From positions 1-7,100 of the forward strand of contig SKMG01000404.1 in assembly GCA_007121175.1 (NCBI GenBank): a stretch of DNA of 7,100 nucleotides. Direction: 5' to 3'. How positions within the stretch are numbered: the stretch's first letter is position 1; each line of letters starts with the position of its first letter. The notes under the pieces are model-generated. The model was not told the DNA's origin and did no database searches. It worked only from the letters and a program-made list of their open reading frames with translations. The DNA comes from Trueperaceae bacterium (GTDB lineage Bacteria > Deinococcota > Deinococci > Deinococcales > Trueperaceae). Below, piece by piece: positions 1 to 5,309 of this stretch. The translations under genes and the position numbers were made by a program.

Positions 1-731
1 GCCGCTGCCGCACCGGCAACCGGAACGCTGGGGCCGGGGGCGCGGGCACCAGCGCCGCGCGGCCCGGACGCGCGCGCGCCCTGGGGCTCCTCGGACTCGG
101 TGCGCGACTCGTCGCGGTCCTTGCGCGCCGCGACCGCTTGCACCACATTGGCCATGAGCTCCTCGCGCCGTCGGTCGATCTCCAGCAGGATCGTATCGAC
201 CTTGCTCGCGAGGAAGCTCTGCCCCACCAGCGTCGGAATGGCAACGATCAGGCCCGCCGCGGTGGTCACCAGCGCCTGGCCGATACCGCCGGCGAGGAGC
301 GCAGGGTTGCCGGTGCCGGCCGCGCTGATCTCCCCGAAGGCGATGATCATGCCCGTCACCGTTCCCAACAGACCCAGCAGGGGCGCGATCTGGGCGATCG
401 TCGCGAGTGGCCGGAGGCCGCGCGTCAGGCGCTGCTCCTCCTGGAGCGAGGCGTCCTGGAAGGCGGCCTCGACCGCCTGGCGCCCGTACGGCAGGCGCAG
501 GAGGGCCGCGTGCAGCGTTCGCGCGATCGGTCCGCCGTGCTGCTCGCAGGCGTCGAGCGCCAGTTCCAGGTCGCGGTCACGGACGGCGGCGTTGACACGC
601 GTCATGAGCACGTCACCGTCGAGCCGTTCCCGAGAGAGCTTGGCGAAGCGCACCAGGAACAGGTACACCGCGTAGATCGACAACAACGCGATGGCCAACA
701 GGACGACGCCACCGGAGATCAGCAGGTCCAT
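1..731 (-). CDS. ExbB/TolQ/MotA-family proton channel protein (3' end beyond window)
   Basis: Inner-membrane subunit of an ExbB-ExbD or TolQ-TolR type complex, which uses the proton gradient to drive TonB- or Tol-dependent work at the outer membrane. 243 codons are visible with no stop before the window edge. A first membrane helix lies at about residues 3-27, then a cytoplasmic region, a second helix at about 108-132 with the family core IAPLLGLLGTVTGMI (115-129), and a third at about 147-170 (GQALVTTAAGLIVAIP). After residue 205 the protein becomes charged and then Ala/Gly/Pro-rich, an extension past the usual family end. The ATG at 731-729 follows GAGGGAG with a 6-base spacer, the only clear Shine-Dalgarno among the protein genes here. 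It lies 36 bases after the ymdB stop, on the same strand. Whether it is ExbB or TolQ cannot be decided without the next gene (an exbD/tolR homologue would be expected beyond the edge). Confidence 0.93.
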   Translation of the reverse strand, partial: MDLLISGGVVLLAIALLSIYAVYLFLVRFAKLSRERLDGDVLMTRVNAAVRDRDLELALDACEQHGGPIARTLHAALLRLPYGRQAVEAAFQDASLQEEQRLTRGLRPLATIAQIAPLLGLLGTVTGMIIAFGEISAAGTGNPALLAGGIGQALVTTAAGLIVAIPTLVGQSFLASKVDTILLEIDRRREELMANVVQAVAARKDRDESRTESEEPQGARASGPRGAGARAPGPSVPVAGAAA

Positions 732-764
732 GACGGGCTCCCTCGGGTACTCCGCATCGGCGTC

Positions 765-770
765 AGCCTA
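765..770 (-). promoter_or_regulatory. Candidate -10 box upstream of the exbB/tolQ-like gene
   Basis: TAGGCT on the minus strand. It overlaps the TAG stop of the upstream ymdB gene. The expected transcription start would be near base 757, giving the channel gene a leader of about 26 bases that contains its Shine-Dalgarno. The box has the same form as the -10 boxes of the other genes in this window. No good -35 element is visible, so it could also be a chance match within a ymdB-exbB operon. Confidence 0.4.
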
Positions 771-1586
771 CGTACGCTCGCCGTGAAGGGCATGAGAATC
801 CTGTACCGCATCGTCGGCAAGGTCGTCGGCGCGCCAGCGCAGCCGCTCGATGCTGCGGGCGCGCCGACCCTCCAGCGTGAGCGCGACCGCACACAAGGTG
901 GCCGTCCCGACAGCAGGTTTGAAGCGGCGTGGCTGCTTGGTCCGCATGCGATGATGCACCTCCTCGAAGCGCATCCCGATCGATGAGTGTTCGACGCCGG
1001 TCATGCCGACGTCCGTGATCCAGGCCGTGCCTTGGTACAGCGCCTCGTCGGCGGTCTGGACGTGCGTGTGGGTGCCGATGACGGCGCTGGCGCGTCCCTC
1101 GAGATGGTAGCCCAGGACCTTCTTCTCGCTGGTCGCCTCGGCGTGCACCTCGACGATCACGGGCTCGTCTGGCCCAGCGGCCTCCACGATGGCATCGGCC
1201 GCTTCGAATGGGTCGTCCATCGCCTCCATGAAGAGCCTGCCCATCACTTGCCCGACCGTGATGCGCGAGCCGTCGCGAGCGGGCAGCGTCACGAAGCCGA
1301 CCCCGGGCGTGCCGCGCGGGTAGGTGAGCGGGCGTACCAATCGCGGCGTCTCCTCGAGCAGTTGGGCCGCCTCGGGTTGGTCGAAGGTGTGGTTGCCGAG
1401 CGTCACGACGTCGACTCCGGCGTCGCGCAGCGCCCGGAAGTGCGCGCGCGTGATGCCGAAGCCGCCGGCGCAGTTCTCGCCGTTGGCGATGACGAAGTCG
1501 AACGACGCCCGCGCGCTGCGCAGGAAGGACTTCACTGCCGATACGCCCGGTGCTCCGTAAACGTCGCCGATGAACAGCACCCGCAT
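768..1586 (-). CDS. ymdB: YmdB/TIGR00282-family metallophosphoesterase (cyclic nucleotide phosphodiesterase)
   Basis: A 272-residue calcineurin-like phosphoesterase of the YmdB family. Studied members (Bacillus YmdB, a Deinococcus homologue) are dinuclear-metal enzymes that hydrolyse 2',3'- and 3',5'-cyclic nucleotides in the cytoplasm. Metal-site residues are all present: Asp8 (FIGDVYG), Glu37-Asn38 (ANGEN), Asn65-His66 (GNHTFD), His148 (VEVHAEATSEK), and His173 and His175 (GTHTHVQTAD). The family signature ITDVGMTG also follows. Length matches the family (about 260-280). The ATG at 1586-1584 is chosen because MRVLFIGD is the family N-terminus and a TACCGT box lies 5 bases upstream; the open frame runs to 2087 but the upstream part is a shadow of the divergent regulator. 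The usual neighbour rny (RNase Y) is not seen. The exbB/tolQ-like gene follows on the same strand. Confidence 0.95.
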   Translation of the reverse strand: MRVLFIGDVYGAPGVSAVKSFLRSARASFDFVIANGENCAGGFGITRAHFRALRDAGVDVVTLGNHTFDQPEAAQLLEETPRLVRPLTYPRGTPGVGFVTLPARDGSRITVGQVMGRLFMEAMDDPFEAADAIVEAAGPDEPVIVEVHAEATSEKKVLGYHLEGRASAVIGTHTHVQTADEALYQGTAWITDVGMTGVEHSSIGMRFEEVHHRMRTKQPRRFKPAVGTATLCAVALTLEGRRARSIERLRWRADDLADDAVQDSHALHGERT

Positions 1587-1590
1587 GACG

Positions 1591-1610
1591 CACGGTACCG
1601 CACGGCGCCG
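1591..1610. repeat. Two tandem palindromic decamers in the divergent ymdB/lrp spacer
   Basis: Bases 1591-1600 read CACGGTACCG and 1601-1610 read CACGGCGCCG, identical in 8 of 10 positions and directly adjacent. Each contains an 8-base perfect palindrome (1593-1600 and 1603-1610). Their centres are 10 bases apart, about one DNA helical turn, so two sites would face the same side. The first covers the ymdB -10 box. This is a plausible operator, perhaps for the divergent Lrp/AsnC-type regulator, but that link is inferred. Confidence 0.45.
1592..1597 (-). promoter_or_regulatory. -10 box of ymdB (leaderless type)
   Basis: TACCGT on the minus strand ends 5 bases before the ymdB ATG, and there is no Shine-Dalgarno. 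This predicts transcription starting at or within about two bases of the start codon. The box lies inside the palindrome CGGTACCG (1593-1600), so a protein bound there would block it. Confidence 0.5.
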
Positions 1611-1633
1611 CAGGAGCGCGGCAACGGCGGTGA

Positions 1634-1639
1634 TAGCCT
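1634..1639 (+). promoter_or_regulatory. -10 box of the Lrp/AsnC gene (leaderless type)
   Basis: TAGCCT lies 7 bases before the ATG at 1647, with no Shine-Dalgarno between. Transcription starting at the A of the ATG would fit. No convincing -35 element is visible at the expected distance. Confidence 0.5.
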
Positions 1640-1646
1640 GAACCGC

Positions 1647-2120
1647 ATGGACCTCGACGCCATCGACCGGCGCATCCTGGAGATCCTCCGTAGCGACGGG
1701 CGTGCCACGCATGCCGCCATGGCCAAGACGATCGGCCTCTCGGCGCCGGCCATCGGTGAGCGGGTGCGCAAGCTCGAACAGGCCGGCGTGATCAAGGGGT
1801 ACCGCGCCGTGATCGATCCGGCCGCCGTGGGTCTGGGAATCTGCGCCTTCGTGGCGATCTCGCCGCAGCCGCGCAAACCGGCGGTCGAGCTGGTGTCGCG
1901 GCTGCTGGGGCTGCCCGAGATCGAGGAGCTGCACGCGGTGGCCGGCACCTACGCCTACATCGCCAAGGTGCGCGTCACGGACACGCCGGCGCTGGACGTG
2001 TTCGTCGATCGGTTGTTCATGCTCGAGGGCGTCGAGCGCACCGAGACCACGATGGTGTTGCGCACCAACGCCGAGCGCGCGCTCCACCTGCCCTGGAGCG
2101 AGCCGGGGCAGGGCTCGTGA
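1647..2120 (+). CDS. Lrp/AsnC-family transcriptional regulator
   Basis: 157 residues, the typical length for this family of DNA-binding, effector-responsive regulators that assemble as dimers and octamers. The N-terminal winged helix-turn-helix (about 1-60) shows the family pattern LDAIDRRILEILRSDGR, then the recognition region GLSAPAIGERVRKLEQAG and VIKGYRAVIDPAAVG. The RAM (ligand-binding) domain covers about 65-142, with HAVAGTYAYIAKVRV (96-110) and GVERTETTMVLRT (128-140). The Asp often found in the G-x-Y-D motif is Ala103 here. The start is fixed by homology and by a TAGCCT box 7 bases upstream; the same open frame reaches back to 987 but that part is antisense to ymdB. It overlaps the acetyltransferase gene by 4 bases, so they share a transcript. 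It is divergent from ymdB and could regulate itself, ymdB or both. The effector is unknown. Confidence 0.95.
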   Translation: MDLDAIDRRILEILRSDGRATHAAMAKTIGLSAPAIGERVRKLEQAGVIKGYRAVIDPAAVGLGICAFVAISPQPRKPAVELVSRLLGLPEIEELHAVAGTYAYIAKVRVTDTPALDVFVDRLFMLEGVERTETTMVLRTNAERALHLPWSEPGQGS

Positions 2121-3295
2121 CGGCCGGGGGCGACCACACGCTCCGTACCCTCACCGCCGATGACGTCGACGCCTACATGGCGCTGCGCGAGCACTCGTTC
2201 GGGTTCCCTTCCGATGAGGACACCCGGCCCATCTTCGTAGAGCGCATGCCGCGCACGGTCGGAGCCTTCGATGCCGCGGGCGCCTTGGTGGCCAGCGCAG
2301 GGCAGTGGCGTCTCGAGACCTTCGTCGCCGGTCGGCAGGTGCCGCTGCTCGGCATTGCCAGCATCCAGACGTCGCCGAGTGTCCGCCGGCGCGGCATCGC
2401 CTCTCGCTTGCTGGCGCACGGCCTGGAGCTCGCCCGAGACGAGGGCATCGGGTGGGGTCTCCTCTACCCCTTCGATCCGCGCTTCTACGAACGTAGCGGC
2501 TGGCAGTCGCTGCCGAGCGGCGTCCGACTGCGCCTTCCCATGAGCCGCTGGCAGCGCCCGACCGAACTGGCCGCGGAAGAGCTCGGGAGCGACCTGCGCC
2601 GGGAGCTCCAACCGCTGCACCTGCGCTGCGCCGCGCAGTGGAGCTTCACCAACGCGCGCACGATCGGGCCGTGGGACGTCTGGTCGGACATGCGCCCGCC
2701 GCCGGGCGAGCGTAGCGCCGCCTATCGCGTTCCAGACGGTTACGCCGTACTGCGACTGCGCGAAGAGGGCCTCGACGGTACGGTCCTGGAGGTGCTCGAC
2801 GCATCGTGGTGCAGCGCTGCGGGCCGCCGGAACGTGCTCGGCGTGCTGGCTGCCTACCGAGGTCAGGCCGAGCGGATCGAGCTCGAGGTGCCGCGCGACG
2901 ACGGGCTGGCCTGGGCATGGGCCGACCGGTGGCAGGCTCGTGCGAACGAGACCTGCATGGCGCGGGTCGTCGACCTGCCTGCGGCGCTCGCCGCGCTGCC
3001 GGCAGCGCGGGAGCTGCCCCCGTTGACGCTGCACGTGGTCGACGACGCCGCACCCTGGAACGCCGGCACCTTCCGTCTGCTTCCGGCCCCGGGTGGTTGC
3101 GCCTGCGAGCGCACCGTCGCGACGCCCGACGCCACTCTCGACGCGCGCGCCCTGCCGCTCCTGCTCGGCGGAGCCGCGCGGCCGCGCTCAGTCGTGCGCG
3201 CAGGCCTCGCTGAGGGCGACGAGCGAGCGCTCGCGACGCTGTTCGCGCTCTCGGGAGGCGTCACGTCCTACCGACCCGGCAGCGACCGCTTCTGA
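2117..3295 (+). CDS. Eis-like GNAT N-acetyltransferase (GNAT-GNAT-SCP2 type)
   Basis: 392 residues, close to the usual 400 of Eis-type acetyltransferases, which transfer an acetyl group from acetyl-CoA to amines. Mycobacterial Eis acetylates aminoglycosides. The first GNAT domain (about 8-150) has the CoA-binding loop IQTSPSVRRRGIASRLL (83-99) and the Eis-type segment YPFDPRFYERSGW (117-129). Tyr124 there lines up with the catalytic Tyr of Eis. A degenerate second GNAT domain follows (about 165-285), then an SCP2-like C-terminal region. The protein ends in Phe392; in Eis the terminal Phe carboxylate is the catalytic base, so this ending is meaningful. The GTG start at 2117 overlaps the TGA of the regulator gene (GTGA), suggesting translational coupling; the GNAT fold begins a few residues later, so no later start is needed. 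The substrate cannot be predicted; antibiotic modification is only one possibility. Confidence 0.9.
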   Translation: MTAGGDHTLRTLTADDVDAYMALREHSFGFPSDEDTRPIFVERMPRTVGAFDAAGALVASAGQWRLETFVAGRQVPLLGIASIQTSPSVRRRGIASRLLAHGLELARDEGIGWGLLYPFDPRFYERSGWQSLPSGVRLRLPMSRWQRPTELAAEELGSDLRRELQPLHLRCAAQWSFTNARTIGPWDVWSDMRPPPGERSAAYRVPDGYAVLRLREEGLDGTVLEVLDASWCSAAGRRNVLGVLAAYRGQAERIELEVPRDDGLAWAWADRWQARANETCMARVVDLPAALAALPAARELPPLTLHVVDDAAPWNAGTFRLLPAPGGCACERTVATPDATLDARALPLLLGGAARPRSVVRAGLAEGDERALATLFALSGGVTSYRPGSDRF

Positions 3296-3296
3296 G

Positions 3297-3323
3297 TCCG
3301 GCAGCCTCGGGCGCTCAGCCGGA
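3297..3323. terminator. Possible bidirectional stem-loop between convergent genes
   Basis: A 6-bp stem (TCCGGC 3297-3302 with GCCGGA 3318-3323) and a 15-base loop sit exactly where the acetyltransferase and helicase genes converge, and the structure overlaps the helicase stop. A competing 5-bp pairing (CTGAG 3292-3296 with CTCAG 3314-3318) spans both stop codons. No T-tract follows on either strand, so this is weak evidence. Confidence 0.25.
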
Positions 3324-4871
3324 GCGCACGGCCTCGAGGAACCAGGCCGGCAGGCGGGCCTGCTCACGAGCGAGGTACGCCGGCGCGTCGGCGTCGAGCA
3401 GGTAGGTCACCGCGTGATCGTCGCGACTGCGCACCACTCGGCCGTAGGCCTGCACCAGCGCCTGGCTGGTGCGCCAGGCGTACCACTGGGGATCGCGCTG
3501 GCGGCGCGCGGCCACCTGCGGGTCTCCCAGGTACGGGTAGGGCAGTTTGCAGATGATCTGCCAACGCGCTAGGTCGCCGGCCAAGTCGAGTCCCTCGGTC
3601 ATCGAGGGGGTGAGCAGCACGGTCGGCTCCGGACGGCTCAGGTGCTCCTCGAGCGCGCTCTGGCGCCCGTCGGCGCTGACGTGGCTGATCAACCGCTGGC
3701 GCTGCCGCTCGGGCAGATCCGCCCGGAGCGCCGCCGCGATGCGGTACGAGTGGGTGTGGATCACGCCCTTCTCGGCCTCGTGGTCGGCCATGATGCGTGC
3801 GACCTCGCCTACGAGCAGTGGCAGGTCGCGGGCCTGATGGTGCCGTGTGAGGCGCGCGACCGGTCGCAGGACCAGTGGACGCCGGTCGGCCGGGAAGGTG
3901 CTCGCCACGCGGATCACGGCCGCTTCGTCCGGCTCGAGCCCGAGCCCGCGTAAGAAGGTGTGCTCGTCGAGCACCGTGGCCGTGAGCATGAGCGCGCGTT
4001 GCGCGTGCCCGAACAGCAGCTCCTCGGCCAGGCCGGCGACGTCGACCGGCTTCCAGGCCAGGTACGCCGAGCCCGCTTCGCTGCCGTGCTCGCAGACCCA
4101 GTCGACGCCGGCGTCGAAGGTGTCGCACAGCCAACGCAGGCGACGCACCTGGCCGTCGAGCCACTGCAGCGCCTGTAGCTTGGCCGCGGCGGCCAAGCCA
4201 CCGTCCCGAACGCCGCCGAGCTCGGCGTCGAGTTCGGCGCGGCGCGAGACCAAGTGCGGCAGCATCGACTCGGCGACGTCGATCGAGAACTCCGGATCGA
4301 GGAAGGCGGGCAACCGCTCGTCGATACCGGCGCGCTCCAGCAGGGCATCGGAGAGGCGCGCCTGCAGGTACTGCATCAGGTGCGACTCCGCGCCGTGGGC
4401 CTCGTCGAGCACCAGCAGCTCACGCGGTCCGAAGCCTCCGGCATCGTTGACCTGATGGAGGAAGGCGGCGTAGTTCATCAGGGCGATCGGGGCAGCGAGC
4501 GCCTCGTCGCGGGCGCGATAGTAACCGCAGCCGTCGCAGGCCTGGAAGGCGTGACCCATCAGGCACGGTGCGCTGGCGGCGGTGGCGTGCGGCACGACCT
4601 CGCACGGGTAGCTCGCGCGGCCCTTGAGCATCGCGAGCCCGACGAAGTCGCGGTGGTATTGGTCTTGCAACACCTTCTGGCCGGTCAGCACGAACGCGCT
4701 CCGGGCTTCCTGGGCGAGCGAGACCGCCAGGGCGCTCTTGCCCGAGCCGGTGGGCGCCTCGATCACCACCACGCGCGCGCCCGCTCCGAAGGCCTCCCGG
4801 GCGGCGTCGAGGGCCTCGCGCTGCCCCTCGCGGTAGCTCGTGAACGGAAAGGACGCTCCGGCAGCGCGCAC
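3315..4871 (-). CDS. DinG/XPD-type superfamily 2 ATP-dependent DNA helicase with Fe-S cysteines
   Basis: 518 residues from the GTG at 4871. DinG/XPD enzymes are 5'-3' helicases that unwind forks, D-loops and R-loops during repair. Visible motifs: YREGQREAL (13-21); Walker A EAPTGSGKS (38-46); motif Ia LTGQKVLQDQY (62-72); four cysteines at 90, 103, 112 and 115 (C-x12-C-x8-C-x2-C), placed between motifs Ia and II where this family holds its 4Fe-4S cluster; DEAH box (156-159). The C-terminal half has LTATVLDE, then LLTPSMTEGLDLAGD, the family segment KLPYPYLGDP, and motif VI QAYGRVVRSRDD. The open frame extends 48 codons upstream to 5015, but that part is Pro/Gly/Arg-rich with no family match. 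An ATG at 4886 is possible, but a TAGCCT -10 box lies between it and the GTG, favouring the GTG as a leaderless start. It converges on the acetyltransferase gene. Confidence 0.92.
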   Translation of the reverse strand: MRAAGASFPFTSYREGQREALDAAREAFGAGARVVVIEAPTGSGKSALAVSLAQEARSAFVLTGQKVLQDQYHRDFVGLAMLKGRASYPCEVVPHATAASAPCLMGHAFQACDGCGYYRARDEALAAPIALMNYAAFLHQVNDAGGFGPRELLVLDEAHGAESHLMQYLQARLSDALLERAGIDERLPAFLDPEFSIDVAESMLPHLVSRRAELDAELGGVRDGGLAAAAKLQALQWLDGQVRRLRWLCDTFDAGVDWVCEHGSEAGSAYLAWKPVDVAGLAEELLFGHAQRALMLTATVLDEHTFLRGLGLEPDEAAVIRVASTFPADRRPLVLRPVARLTRHHQARDLPLLVGEVARIMADHEAEKGVIHTHSYRIAAALRADLPERQRQRLISHVSADGRQSALEEHLSRPEPTVLLTPSMTEGLDLAGDLARWQIICKLPYPYLGDPQVAARRQRDPQWYAWRTSQALVQAYGRVVRSRDDHAVTYLLDADAPAYLAREQARLPAWFLEAVRSG

Positions 4872-4876
4872 GCCGC

Positions 4877-4882
4877 AGGCTA
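4877..4882 (-). promoter_or_regulatory. -10 box of the helicase gene, decides its start
   Basis: TAGCCT on the minus strand, the same hexamer as in front of the Lrp/AsnC gene, ends 5 bases before the in-frame GTG at 4871-4869. No Shine-Dalgarno precedes either the GTG or the ATG at 4886. If this is the promoter, the ATG is not in the mRNA. Confidence 0.45.
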
Positions 4883-5016
4883 GCATGCAGCCCCAGACGG
4901 TCCCTCCCGACTTCGGCCGCGACGATTGCGGCGGCTGCCGGGGTGGGCGTTGCGGCCCGCTCGGGCCCCGGCGCGACCCGCCATCCGGAGGCGTCCCTGG
5001 TGCGAGCCTCACCACG

Positions 5017-5051
5017 AGGCGGCGGCGCCCGAGTTGCGAGCGCCGCCGCCT
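5017..5051 (-). terminator. Perfect 12-bp GC-rich hairpin downstream of tRNA-Leu
   Basis: AGGCGGCGGCGC (5017-5028) and GCGCCGCCGCCT (5040-5051) are exact inverted complements with an 11-base loop. It begins 12 bases past the tRNA 3' end in the direction of tRNA transcription, the right place for a terminator. No T-tract follows, so it is not a textbook intrinsic terminator; it may instead act as a 3' processing or insulating structure between tRNA and helicase. The rest of the 4872-5063 spacer shows only the helicase -10 box and no gene I can support. Confidence 0.5.
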
Positions 5052-5063
5052 GCCTAGCCTTGG

Positions 5064-5150
5064 TGGTGCCGAGGAGGGGACTTGAACCCCTACGACCTTG
5101 CGGTCACCAGCCCCTCAAGCTGGCGCGTCTACCAATTCCGCCACCTCGGC
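5064..5150 (-). tRNA. tRNA-Leu (anticodon GAG)
   Basis: 87 bases including an encoded CCA (5066-5064). The acceptor stem GCCGAGG/CCTCGGC is a perfect 7 bp, with discriminator A73 (5067), as expected for leucine. The D loop carries AATTGGTAGA with G18-G19 at 5133-5132. The anticodon stem CCAGC/GCTGG holds loop TTGAGGG, giving anticodon GAG (5116-5114), which reads CUC and CUU. A long variable arm (TGACCGCAAGGTCG) marks a class II tRNA. The T arm is AGGGG-TTCAAGT-CCCCT. All stems pair, so it looks functional. It is transcribed alone from its own strong promoter and is divergent from trmH. Confidence 0.98.
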
Positions 5151-5215
5151 AGGTGGCCAATCCGCTACTGCCGGCGCGCCCGCGCGGGGCGTATCTCGAG
5201 CGGCCGCAAGAAAGA

Positions 5216-5243
5216 ATTGTAGCACGCCCTCACGCGCTGTCAA
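5216..5243 (-). promoter_or_regulatory. Near-consensus sigma-70 promoter of tRNA-Leu
   Basis: On the minus strand: a perfect -35 TTGACA (5243-5238), a 16-base spacer, and -10 TACAAT (5221-5216) preceded by TG at the extended -10 position (TGCTACAAT). Transcription should start near 5207, leaving a 5' leader of about 57 bases for RNase P to remove. The leader contains a small 5-bp GC stem (5177-5181 with 5187-5191). This is by far the strongest promoter in the window, as expected for a stable RNA. Confidence 0.9.
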
Positions 5244-5296
5244 AGCGCCCGGGAGCCGTGCGCCTCTGCGAGCCGGCACGGTGGCGGCCGCGGCGG

Positions 5297-5302
5297 TACG
5301 CT
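5297..5302 (+). promoter_or_regulatory. -10 box of trmH (leaderless type)
   Basis: TACGCT followed by 7 bases and the ATG at 5310. No Shine-Dalgarno is present between box and start. No clear -35 is seen. It is divergent from the tRNA promoter; the -35 of the tRNA is 53 bases away. The remaining stretch 5244-5296 shows nothing else I can name. Confidence 0.5.
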
Positions 5303-5309
5303 TGCCTCC

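Noticed and set aside
138..986. Long plus-strand open frames (100-675, 138-986) over the channel-protein gene
   Set aside because: Arg/Ser/Ala-rich or Gln/Asp-rich translations with no family likeness, antisense to a clear ExbB/TolQ-family gene; typical of very GC-rich DNA.
987..1646. Upstream 220 codons of the frame containing the Lrp/AsnC gene
   Set aside because: This part is antisense to ymdB and has no recognisable domain. The family N-terminus and a -10 box place the start at 1647.
1587..2087. Upstream extension of the ymdB frame to 2087
   Set aside because: It is antisense to the Lrp/AsnC gene and lacks similarity to YmdB, whose family N-terminus begins at 1586.
1955..3034. 359-codon minus-strand frame over the acetyltransferase gene
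   Set aside because: Low-complexity Arg/Ala/Gln-rich translation, opposite a well-supported Eis-like gene.
4254..4883. 209-codon plus-strand frame over the helicase gene
   Set aside because: Antisense to the Walker A, Fe-S cysteine and DEAH region of the helicase; no family likeness.
5195..5207. CTCGAGCGGCCGC, which looks like a XhoI-NotI cloning junction
   Set aside because: Lies between the natural tRNA promoter and tRNA with no vector sequence around; such GC-rich sites arise by chance in this composition.
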